Below, one piece after another: positions 1 through 5,621 of a stretch of 15,400 nucleotides of DNA. Numbering within the stretch: the first letter of the stretch is position 1; every line of letters starts with the position of its first letter. The notes below the pieces were generated by a model. It saw only the letters and a list, made by a program, of their open reading frames with translations, was not told the origin of the DNA and made no database searches. This stretch comes from an uncultured Paracoccus sp. (GTDB lineage: Bacteria; Pseudomonadota; Alphaproteobacteria; Rhodobacterales; Rhodobacteraceae): assembly GCF_946221145.1 (NCBI RefSeq), contig NZ_CAMIOH010000071.1, positions 1-15,400 of the forward strand, read 5' to 3'. The translations under genes and the position numbers were made by a program.

Positions 1-368
1 TGAACATGGTCGCGGGCCTTGCCGCCACCGATCCGATGCAGCGCGATCTGATGGCCACCTGGGCCGCGCCCTATCCGGCGGCGCTGTGGAAGCTGCGCCT
101 GCCCGCCGCCATGCCCTTTCTGTTCAACGGGCTGAAGATCACCACCACGCTGGCCCTGATCGGCGCCATCGTCGCGGAATTCTTTGGCAGCCCGACGAAG
201 GGGATGGGCTTTCGCATCTCGACCGCGGTGGGGCGGCTGGATCTGCCGCTGGTCTGGGCGGAAATCCTTGTGGCGGCCATCGCCGGATCGCTGTTCTATG
301 GAATCGTGGCGCTGATCGAAAAGAAGGTGACCTTCTGGCACCCGTCGCAGCGCAATCACCGGGGCTGA
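1..368 (+). CDS. ABC transporter permease, 3' end (partial)
   Basis: C-terminal part of an inner-membrane permease subunit; the reading frame is open to the left edge, so the gene starts outside the window. The visible ~120 residues contain the stretch WKLRLPAAMPFLFNGLKI, which matches the EAA-type cytoplasmic loop of SsuC/TauC/ThiX-like permeases that contacts the ATPase. Two hydrophobic segments follow (around ITTTLALIGAIVAEFF and VWAEILVAAIAGSLFYGIVALI), then a short basic tail. It ends 23 bases before the start of a periplasmic binding protein gene, so the two are almost certainly one transport operon. From the binding protein type the substrate is probably a pyrimidine-like or other small heterocyclic compound, but this is inference. 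The ATPase gene is presumably upstream, outside the window. Confidence 0.85.
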   Translation, partial: NMVAGLAATDPMQRDLMATWAAPYPAALWKLRLPAAMPFLFNGLKITTTLALIGAIVAEFFGSPTKGMGFRISTAVGRLDLPLVWAEILVAAIAGSLFYGIVALIEKKVTFWHPSQRNHRG

Positions 369-391
369 CGCCCCAGACAGGAGAGGGAAAG

Positions 392-1372
392 ATGAAGACA
401 TTGATGCTGGGCACGGCCCTTGTGCTGGCAGGCGGCGCGGTCCAGGCGCAGGAGCTGACGCTGCAACTGAAATGGGTCACGCAGGGCCAGTTCGCGGGAT
501 ATTACGTCGCCAAGGACAAGGGCTTTTACGAGGAAGAGGGCCTGGACGTGACGATCCTGCCCGGCGGTCCCGACATCGCGCCGACGCAGGTGCTGGCCGG
601 GGGCGGCGCGGACGTGATCGTCGAATGGATGCCCGCCGCTCTGGCCGCGCGCGAAAAGGGCCTGCCGCTGGTCAATATCGCCCAGCCGTTCAAATCGTCC
701 GGGATGATGCTGACCTGTCTGAAGGAAAGCGGCATCACCGACCCCAAGACCGATTTCAAGGGCAAGACCCTGGGCGTCTGGTTTTCCGGCAACGAATATC
801 CGTTCCTGTCCTGGATGAGCCAGCTTGGCCTGTCCACGGAAGGCGGGCCGGACGGGGTGACGGTGCTGAAACAGGGTTTCAACGTCGATCCGCTGCTGCA
901 AAAGCAGGCGGCCTGCATCAGCACCATGACCTATAACGAATATGGCCAGGTGCTGGACGCGGGCATCGCGCCCGAGGATCTGGTGACCTTCAAATACGAA
1001 GACCAAGGCGTCGCCACCCTGGAAGACGGGCTGTACGTGCTGGACAGCACGCTGGAGGACAGCGCCAAGGTCACCGACCTGGTGAAATTCGTCCGCGCCA
1101 GCATGAAGGGCTGGAAATACGCCGAGGAGCACCCCGAGGAAGCCGCCCAGATCGTGTTGGACAACGACGAGACCGGCGCCCAGACGCTGGATCATCAGGT
1201 CCGCATGGTCCAGGAAATCGCCAAGCTGACCGCAGGCAGCAACGGCACCCTGGACGAGGCCGATTATCAGCGCACCGTGGACACGCTGATGGCCGAAGGG
1301 TCCGATCCGGTGATCTCCAAGGCCCCGGAAGGCGCCTTCAACCACATCATCACCGACCGCGCCTTCGACTAA
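392..1372 (+). CDS. ABC transporter substrate-binding protein, NMT1/THI5-like
   Basis: Periplasmic solute-binding protein of 326 aa that delivers ligand to the permease encoded just upstream. The ATG at 392 was chosen because it has a good ribosome site (AGGAGAGG around 379-386) and begins a clear Sec signal peptide (residues 1-19, MKTLMLGTALVLAGGAVQA, cleavage before QE). The mature N-terminus has the family hallmark QLKWVTQGQFAGYYVAKDKG (27-44), followed by a GG-rich ligand loop (57-73) and the ADVIVEWMP segment. NMT1/THI5-like proteins bind thiamine pyrimidine precursors, riboflavin, sulfonates or related molecules, so the ligand cannot be read from sequence. A link to the preT-preA pyrimidine genes 4 kb downstream is plausible, because such transporters often accompany reductive pyrimidine catabolism genes in Rhodobacterales (recalled, not checked). 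Confidence 0.88.
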   Translation: MKTLMLGTALVLAGGAVQAQELTLQLKWVTQGQFAGYYVAKDKGFYEEEGLDVTILPGGPDIAPTQVLAGGGADVIVEWMPAALAAREKGLPLVNIAQPFKSSGMMLTCLKESGITDPKTDFKGKTLGVWFSGNEYPFLSWMSQLGLSTEGGPDGVTVLKQGFNVDPLLQKQAACISTMTYNEYGQVLDAGIAPEDLVTFKYEDQGVATLEDGLYVLDSTLEDSAKVTDLVKFVRASMKGWKYAEEHPEEAAQIVLDNDETGAQTLDHQVRMVQEIAKLTAGSNGTLDEADYQRTVDTLMAEGSDPVISKAPEGAFNHIITDRAFD

Positions 1373-1397
1373 GCGCTTCTTTTTTGTCCAAACATCC

Positions 1398-1422
1398 GAA
1401 GGGGGGCCAATGGCTCCCCTTC
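1398..1422 (+). terminator. Stem-loop after the ABC transporter operon
   Basis: An 11-bp stem closes a 3-base loop: GAAGGGG (1398-1404) pairs with CCCCTTC (1416-1422), one G-T pair follows, then GCC pairs with GGC around AAT. It begins 26 bases after the binding-protein stop codon. The following bases (TGTCTTGCC) contain few Ts, so it is not a textbook intrinsic terminator, but position and stability fit transcription termination or protection of the mRNA 3' end. Confidence 0.5.
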
Positions 1423-1462
1423 TGTCTTGCCAGCGGCATGGCCCCACGGCATAGCATCGCGC

Positions 1463-2065
1463 ATGAGCCTGCCGCCCCCCCGACACAGCCTGATCGACGA
1501 TGCCCAGGGCATCGCCTTCGGCAGCTTCATGGCCTCGGTCAGTGTCGTGCTGTTGACCCATCTGGGCTTTGTCACCGGGCAGACGGCGGGACTGGCGATC
1601 CTGATCAGCTATGGCACCGGCTGGGGCTTCGGGCCGGTGTTCTTCGTCATCAACCTGCCCTTCTATTGGCTGGGCTGGCGCCGCTTCGGCCCGGTCTTCG
1701 TCGCCAAGAGCTTTGCCGCCGTGGCGATCCTGTCGGTGCTGGCGACGATCCTGCCGCGCCATCTGCACTTCGGCGATGTCCATCCCGCCGTCGGCGCGCT
1801 GTTGGTCGGCTGCATGACCGGGGTCGGCCTGATCGCGCTGTTCCGGCACGGCTCGTCGCTGGGCGGGATCGGCATCGTCGGACTGTATGTGCAGGACGCC
1901 ACCGGCTTTCGCGCGGGCTGGGTGCAGCTGATCTTTGACGCGGTGCTGTTCGCGATCGCCCTGACCCTGCGCGATCCCGTCACCGTGGGGTGGAGCTTTC
2001 TGGGTGCCCTGGTCCTGAACCTGACCATCGCCGTCAACCACCGCAAGGACCGTTATATCGCATGA
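1463..2065 (+). CDS. YitT-family integral membrane protein
   Basis: Predicted inner-membrane protein of 200 aa resembling the YitT/DUF161 family, whose biochemical role is not established. It has about five hydrophobic helices: roughly 16-36 (IAFGSFMASVSVVLLTHLGF), a GQTAGLAILISYGTG segment, FFVINLPFYWLGW, AVAILSVLATILP, VGALLVGCMTGVGLIALF, and a C-terminal helix pair. The GxTAGLAxLISY and GGIGIVGLYVQ segments are typical of the family. The ATG at 1463 is preferred over a TTG at 1427 because the longer form adds an unlikely leader that overlaps the stem-loop region. No clear ribosome-binding site precedes either start. It stands alone between the transporter terminator and a convergent gene, with no visible tie to either. 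Confidence 0.75.
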   Translation: MSLPPPRHSLIDDAQGIAFGSFMASVSVVLLTHLGFVTGQTAGLAILISYGTGWGFGPVFFVINLPFYWLGWRRFGPVFVAKSFAAVAILSVLATILPRHLHFGDVHPAVGALLVGCMTGVGLIALFRHGSSLGGIGIVGLYVQDATGFRAGWVQLIFDAVLFAIALTLRDPVTVGWSFLGALVLNLTIAVNHRKDRYIA

Positions 2066-2092
2066 AAAAGGGGCGGTCGCCCGCCCCCTTTT
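2066..2092. terminator. Bidirectional intrinsic terminator
   Basis: AAAAGGGGCGG (2066-2076) and CCGCCCCCTTTT (2081-2092) form a GC-rich stem with one bulged C around the loop TCGC. It is flanked by an A tract on the left and a T tract on the right, so it can terminate in both directions. It sits directly after the YitT stop codon and 14 bases from the stop of the convergent PepSY-like gene. Confidence 0.75.
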
Positions 2093-2105
2093 CGGGTTCT
2101 GCGGA

Positions 2106-3095
2106 TCAGCGCGCGGTTTCGCGCACGACCTCGCCCTGCCGGTCCAGTTCCAGCGTCACGGCCTCGCCCTGCGGATTGGACGCCTCCAGCAAAAGGCGCG
2201 GGCCGTCGGCGCGCAGGAAGCCGAACCCGGTATAGCCCGCCTGGGTCAGCCGCTCATTGACCGCGACCGTGTCGAAATCAGCCGGGATCGCGGCGGGACC
2301 GCGCGCATCGCCGGACGGGCCTGCGCGGCGCGGGCCGTCGCCCGGACCTTGGCCCATTCGGTCGGCGCCGGCACGGTCGTCATGTCCGGGACCATGATCG
2401 GCCTGGCGGGCCTTGGGACCACGATCGCCGCGCGGGCCATCCTCGCGGCCGAAACGCAGCACGCGGCCATCCGCGTCGAATTCGGCGCGCATGTCCTTGC
2501 CGTTCGCATCGTCGCCCTCGACCATCACGCGGCCGCCGCGATTGCTGATCTCCTCGATCCGGTCGAACTGGCCGATCACCTCGTTGTCGCGCACGGCCTG
2601 GGGCAGCAGGGTGCCGACCAGTTCGGCGGGAATCGACGCGTCATCGACCTCGATCCCGACCAGGGCGTTCTGGCGGTCGAACTTGACCTCGATCTCGGTC
2701 CCGGTGGACTGGCGGCCCTGGATCTCGACATGATCGGGGCGCTGCTTGATCTCGGTGATCGACCCGAACAGATCCATGACCTGATGGCCGCGCAGGTCCG
2801 CAGGCAGGATCGCGTCGATCAGCGATTGCGGCAGGATGCCATCATCGGCCTCGACCTCGACCACATTGCCGGCCATGTCGATCTTGGCTTCGATGTCCAC
2901 GCCATCCGCGGTCCGGCCCTCGACCTCGCGCAGCCCGTCGCGCTTGGTCTCGACCTCGAGGTTGCGCAGGTCCAGCTGGGACAGCGCTGCGGGCAGATCG
3001 GTCGCCGCCGGGGCGGACTGCGCCAGGGCGCCGCTGCCGATCCCGGCAACAAGCGCCAGCATCGCGGCCGAGGTGGTGAATGTGCGAAATGCCAT
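2106..3095 (-). CDS. Secreted multi-repeat PepSY-like protein
   Basis: Exported protein of 329 aa. The ATG at 3093-3095 has AAAGGA upstream and opens a signal peptide (residues 1-25, ending SGALAQ), although the frame stays open further upstream. The mature part consists of about three consecutive PepSY-like units of ~60 residues (41-98, 99-165, 166-220). Each has an amphipathic helix, an I-x-E-I or V-E-type strand, and a D-x-x-G-x-V/L-x-x-V/I-E strand. A linker rich in Gly, Asp, Arg, His and Pro (about 216-268) leads to a fourth, more divergent unit (273-329). The mature protein is highly acidic. PepSY domains occur in protease propeptides and envelope sensor proteins and often bind partner proteins. 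The gene is divergent from a small PepSY gene and a two-component system, so a role as regulon member or periplasmic modulator of that system is a reasonable inference. The exact function is unknown. Confidence 0.8.
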   Translation of the reverse strand: MAFRTFTTSAAMLALVAGIGSGALAQSAPAATDLPAALSQLDLRNLEVETKRDGLREVEGRTADGVDIEAKIDMAGNVVEVEADDGILPQSLIDAILPADLRGHQVMDLFGSITEIKQRPDHVEIQGRQSTGTEIEVKFDRQNALVGIEVDDASIPAELVGTLLPQAVRDNEVIGQFDRIEEISNRGGRVMVEGDDANGKDMRAEFDADGRVLRFGREDGPRGDRGPKARQADHGPGHDDRAGADRMGQGPGDGPRRAGPSGDARGPAAIPADFDTVAVNERLTQAGYTGFGFLRADGPRLLLEASNPQGEAVTLELDRQGEVVRETAR

Positions 3096-3121
3096 ATCGT
3101 TTCCTTTCCAAATCTTTCGGG

Positions 3122-3181
3122 ACGAATCCGCCCCGGACGAATCAGGGTATATCGACCCGTCACCGAACGAATCGCCAATGG
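3122..3181. promoter_or_regulatory. 15-bp-period direct repeats in the divergent promoter region
   Basis: The heptamer ACGAATC occurs exactly at 3122-3128, 3137-3143 and 3167-3173. The phase between copies is 15 and 30 bases, and the missing slot at 3152-3158 holds the degenerate TCGACCC. The array lies directly upstream of the leftward PepSY-repeat gene, whose start is at 3095, so it is well placed to be an operator for that gene. The bound protein is not identified; the neighbouring OmpR-type regulator is the obvious candidate. Confidence 0.45.
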
Positions 3182-3185
3182 CCCG

Positions 3186-3218
3186 TTTGGTTTCCATTTG
3201 GGTTCGTTTCTGTATCCT
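3186..3218 (+). promoter_or_regulatory. 11-bp direct repeat and candidate -10 element of the PepSY/two-component operon
   Basis: TTTGGTTTC (3186-3194) is repeated as TTTGGGTTC (3197-3205), 8 of 9 identical and 11 bases apart. Tandem half-sites one helical turn apart are the usual target of OmpR/PhoP-family regulators. Downstream, TATCCT at 3213-3218 could be a -10 element, and transcription would then begin at or very near the ATG at 3225. No Shine-Dalgarno sequence is visible before that ATG, which fits a leaderless mRNA. All of this is pattern-based inference. Confidence 0.4.
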
Positions 3219-3224
3219 GATCCC

Positions 3225-3560
3225 ATGACCCTGATCCGAAGCCTTGCCCTGATCCTGCTGACCTGCGCCGCCGCGCAGGCCCAGGATGTCGCGCCCCAGG
3301 TGATCGAACAGTTCCGCCCCCTGCCCCTGCATCAGGTCGCGGCCTCGGTTTCGGAACGCTATGCCGGGCGGCTGCTGGCGGCCGACACCCGCCCGCCCCA
3401 TCCGGCGGAACGCGCATTGGGTGCGGAACTGGTTTACCAGTTCCGGCTTGTCACCCCGCAGCAGAACCTGCTGGACATCCGCATCGACGCGCGCACGGGC
3501 CGGTTCCTGTCCGTGTCGGGGCGGGGCCAGCTTGCCGCCCGCCAGGGGGCGCGGGATTAA
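3225..3560 (+). CDS. Small secreted PepSY-domain protein
   Basis: 111-aa exported protein. Residues 1-19 (MTLIRSLALILLTCAAAQA) form a signal peptide with cleavage before QD. The rest is one PepSY-type unit: an N-terminal helix (VIEQFRPLPLHQVAASVSERY), then two strands, ELVYQFRLVTPQQNLLDIRIDARTGRFLSVSG. The I-D-x-x-T-G-x-x-x-x-V ending is the PepSY signature. It ends only 10 bases before the response regulator start, so it is the first gene of a PepSY-regulator-kinase operon. In such arrangements the secreted protein is thought to modulate sensing by the kinase, which is inference here. The start at 3225 lacks a Shine-Dalgarno sequence but is fixed by the signal peptide. Confidence 0.82.
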   Translation: MTLIRSLALILLTCAAAQAQDVAPQVIEQFRPLPLHQVAASVSERYAGRLLAADTRPPHPAERALGAELVYQFRLVTPQQNLLDIRIDARTGRFLSVSGRGQLAARQGARD

Positions 3561-3570
3561 GGAACACCAG

Positions 3571-4233
3571 ATGCGCGCCCTGATTGTCGAGGACGACCCG
3601 GATCTGTCCGCCCAGCTTGCCGCCGCCATGGCCGATGCGGGCTTTGTCACCGACTGCGCGGCGGATGGCACGCAGGGCGAATATCTGGGCGCGACGGAAT
3701 CCTATGACGTGGCGATCCTGGATCTGGGCCTGCCCGGACTGCCGGGGATCGAGGTGCTGACCCGCTGGCGCAACGGCGGCATGACCATGCCGGTGCTGAT
3801 CCTGACCGCGCGTGGCGACTGGACCGACAAGGTGGCCGGGTTCCGGGCAGGGGCCGACGACTATGCCGTCAAGCCGTTTCGCCTGGACGAGGTGGTGTTG
3901 CGCTGCCAGACCCTGATCCGCCGCGCGGCGGGCCATGCGCGCCCGGTGATCCATGCCGGTCCGCTGACGCTGGACAGCCAGTTGGGCGTCATCACCCGCG
4001 ACGGCACGGCGCTGAAGCTGACCGCGTTTGAACAGCGGATCCTGGCCTATCTGATCCACCATCAGAACCGTATCGTGTCGCGCACGGAACTGTCCGATCA
4101 CCTCTATGACACCGACACCGACCGCGATTTCAAATCCATCGAGGTCGTGATCGGACGCCTTCGCCGCAAGATCGGCGACGGGGTGATCGAAACCCGCCGG
4201 GGCGAGGGCTATCTGCTGCGGGCCGCCGGATGA
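3571..4233 (+). CDS. OmpR/PhoP-family response regulator
   Basis: 220-aa cytoplasmic transcription factor. The receiver domain (about 1-112) has the acidic pocket E7-D8-D9, the phospho-acceptor D51 in LDLGLPG, T79 in LTARG, and K101 in the VKPF motif, so it looks catalytically intact. The C-terminal winged-helix DNA-binding domain (about 125-218) has LTAFEQRILAYL, then the recognition-helix segment KSIEVVIGRLRRKI and the wing IETRRGEGYLL. Length is normal for the family. AAGGAA (around 3559-3564) serves as ribosome site for the ATG at 3571. It overlaps the kinase gene by four bases (ATGA), so the pair is translationally coupled. Likely targets are the direct repeats in the divergent intergenic region, including its own promoter. 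Confidence 0.93.
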   Translation: MRALIVEDDPDLSAQLAAAMADAGFVTDCAADGTQGEYLGATESYDVAILDLGLPGLPGIEVLTRWRNGGMTMPVLILTARGDWTDKVAGFRAGADDYAVKPFRLDEVVLRCQTLIRRAAGHARPVIHAGPLTLDSQLGVITRDGTALKLTAFEQRILAYLIHHQNRIVSRTELSDHLYDTDTDRDFKSIEVVIGRLRRKIGDGVIETRRGEGYLLRAAG

Positions 4234-5522
4234 TGCGCTCGATCCGGGGACGGCTGCTGCTCTTGGCCGCAGTCTGGCTGGGCGCGGCGCTGCTGGCGGC
4301 GTTCCTGTTCATCTCGTCCCTGCTGGAGGATTTCGTCACCGACCGCTTCGATGCGGAAATGGCCGCGGTGGCGGACGGCCTGATCGCCTCGGTCGAGACC
4401 AGTGACGAAGGCCGGGTCGAACTGGACGACCGCCCCGCCGATCCGCGCTTCGACCTGCCCTTCAGCGGCTGGTACTGGCAGGTCGAGGCGGCGGATGCGG
4501 TCGTTTCCCGATCCGGTTCGCTGCTGGACGGGCGCCTGCGGGGACCGCACAGGGACTTTGCCGGGGGCCTGGGCGCAGGGGCGGACGGCGCCGCCTTGCG
4601 GGTGTTGCGACGGCAGGTGACGCTGCCCGATATCGACGCGCCGGTGGCCGTGACCGTGACCGCGCCGCGCGCCCAGATCGACGACAGCCTGCGCCAGATC
4701 AGCCGCCCGCTGGGGATCGCGCTTGCGGTGCTGGGCATCGTCATGGCCATCGCCAGCGTCGTGCAGGTGACGGCAGGGCTGGCCAGCCTTGATCGCCTGC
4801 GCCGCGATCTGGCCCAGGTGCGCGCGGGCGGCAAGGATCGGTTGGCCCTGCCCGATGTGCGCGAATTGCGGCCCCTGACGATTGAAATCAACGCCGCGCT
4901 TGACCAGAACGCCGACCTGCTGGCCCGGTCGCGCCAGCATCTGGGAAATCTGGCGCATTCGCTGAAAACGCCGCTGTCGGCGCTTGCGAACGAATTGCCG
5001 CGCGATCACCGGGGCCAGGCGCTGATCACCCGCATGGACCGGCTGATCGGCTGGCACCTGCGCCGCGCCCGGTCGGCCGGGCCGCGCGTCCTGGGCCAGC
5101 GGACACCGGTGCAGCCGGTGATCGACGACATCCTGATGGTGCTGCGATGGCCGATGCAGGACAAGGGCATGACGGCCACGGTCGCCTGCCCCGCCAACGC
5201 CGCCTTCGCCGGCGAGCGTCAGGATCTGGAGGAGATGATCGGCAACCTGTGCGACAACGCCGTCAAATGGGGCCGCGCGCGCCTGGCGATCACCGTCACC
5301 CCCGGTTTAGCGATCCGCATCGAGGACGACGGCCCCGGCATGGCGGAAACCGATGCGCCGCGCGCGCTGATCCGGGGCGGGCGGCTGGACGAACACGGCG
5401 CCTCGGGTTCGGGGCTTGGGCTGGCGATTGTCGCGGATCTGGCGGCGCTGCATGGCGGAGGGCTGCGGCTGGAGCGGTCGGCGTTGGGCGGGCTTGCGGC
5501 GGTGCTGAACCTGCCTGCCTGA
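4230..5522 (+). CDS. PhoQ-like sensor histidine kinase
   Basis: 430-aa inner-membrane kinase, partner of the upstream regulator. TM1 is about residues 8-31 and TM2 about 160-182; the ~128-residue periplasmic part between them is the sensor domain. A HAMP-like linker (183-235) follows. The H-box is AHSLKTPLSAL with phospho-acceptor H243; the H-S-L-K-T-P form is shared with PhoQ rather than the commoner H-E-L-R-T-P (recalled family knowledge). The ATPase domain has the N-box NLCDNAVKWG (N343), G1 box DDGPGM (367-371) and G2 box GSGLGLAI (393-400), all intact. Two ATG codons lie in tandem at 4230 and 4233. The stimulus cannot be read from sequence; the two PepSY proteins nearby suggest an envelope or protein-borne signal. 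Confidence 0.92.
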   Translation: MMRSIRGRLLLLAAVWLGAALLAAFLFISSLLEDFVTDRFDAEMAAVADGLIASVETSDEGRVELDDRPADPRFDLPFSGWYWQVEAADAVVSRSGSLLDGRLRGPHRDFAGGLGAGADGAALRVLRRQVTLPDIDAPVAVTVTAPRAQIDDSLRQISRPLGIALAVLGIVMAIASVVQVTAGLASLDRLRRDLAQVRAGGKDRLALPDVRELRPLTIEINAALDQNADLLARSRQHLGNLAHSLKTPLSALANELPRDHRGQALITRMDRLIGWHLRRARSAGPRVLGQRTPVQPVIDDILMVLRWPMQDKGMTATVACPANAAFAGERQDLEEMIGNLCDNAVKWGRARLAITVTPGLAIRIEDDGPGMAETDAPRALIRGGRLDEHGASGSGLGLAIVADLAALHGGGLRLERSALGGLAAVLNLPA

Positions 5523-5550
5523 AAAATCCGCAGGACGCCACGCGCCCAAG

Positions 5551-5568
5551 TTTTACCATTTGATAAAA
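5551..5568. promoter_or_regulatory. RutR-like operator upstream of preT
   Basis: TTTTACCATTTGATAAAA is a near-perfect palindrome (8 of 9 pairs outside the centre-most TT, one C/A mismatch counted as the exception), AT-rich in a GC-rich setting. It keeps the core ACCAnnTG of the E. coli RutR operator TTGACCAnnTGGTCAA. It lies in the only sizeable gap before preT, 53 bases from the ATG. RutR is a TetR-family regulator that responds to uracil and controls pyrimidine breakdown, so the location is biologically coherent. The regulator gene itself is not in the window. Confidence 0.5.
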
Positions 5569-5621
5569 AATCGGACCTGTGCCAGCCTGATTCTTGCCAA
5601 CAGGTGAGCCAGGAGACGCAA

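Noticed and set aside
356..2041. Long minus-strand open frame (561 aa) opposite the binding protein and YitT genes
   Set aside because: Composition is Gln/Asp/His/Arg-rich with no recognisable domain; it mirrors the codon structure of the real genes on the plus strand and spans their terminator.
2349..3227. Extension of the small PepSY gene upstream as one 403-aa plus-strand protein
   Set aside because: The upstream part is antisense to the multi-repeat PepSY gene and lacks protein-like features; the signal peptide at 3225 marks the true start.
3096..3671. N-terminal extension of the leftward PepSY-repeat protein beyond 3095
   Set aside because: It would overlap two well-supported plus-strand genes and hide the signal peptide; a ribosome site fits the ATG at 3095.
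5604..5621. GTG start for preT at 5604
   Set aside because: The ATG at 5622 has a well-spaced AGGAGA, which lies inside the coding region if the GTG is used.
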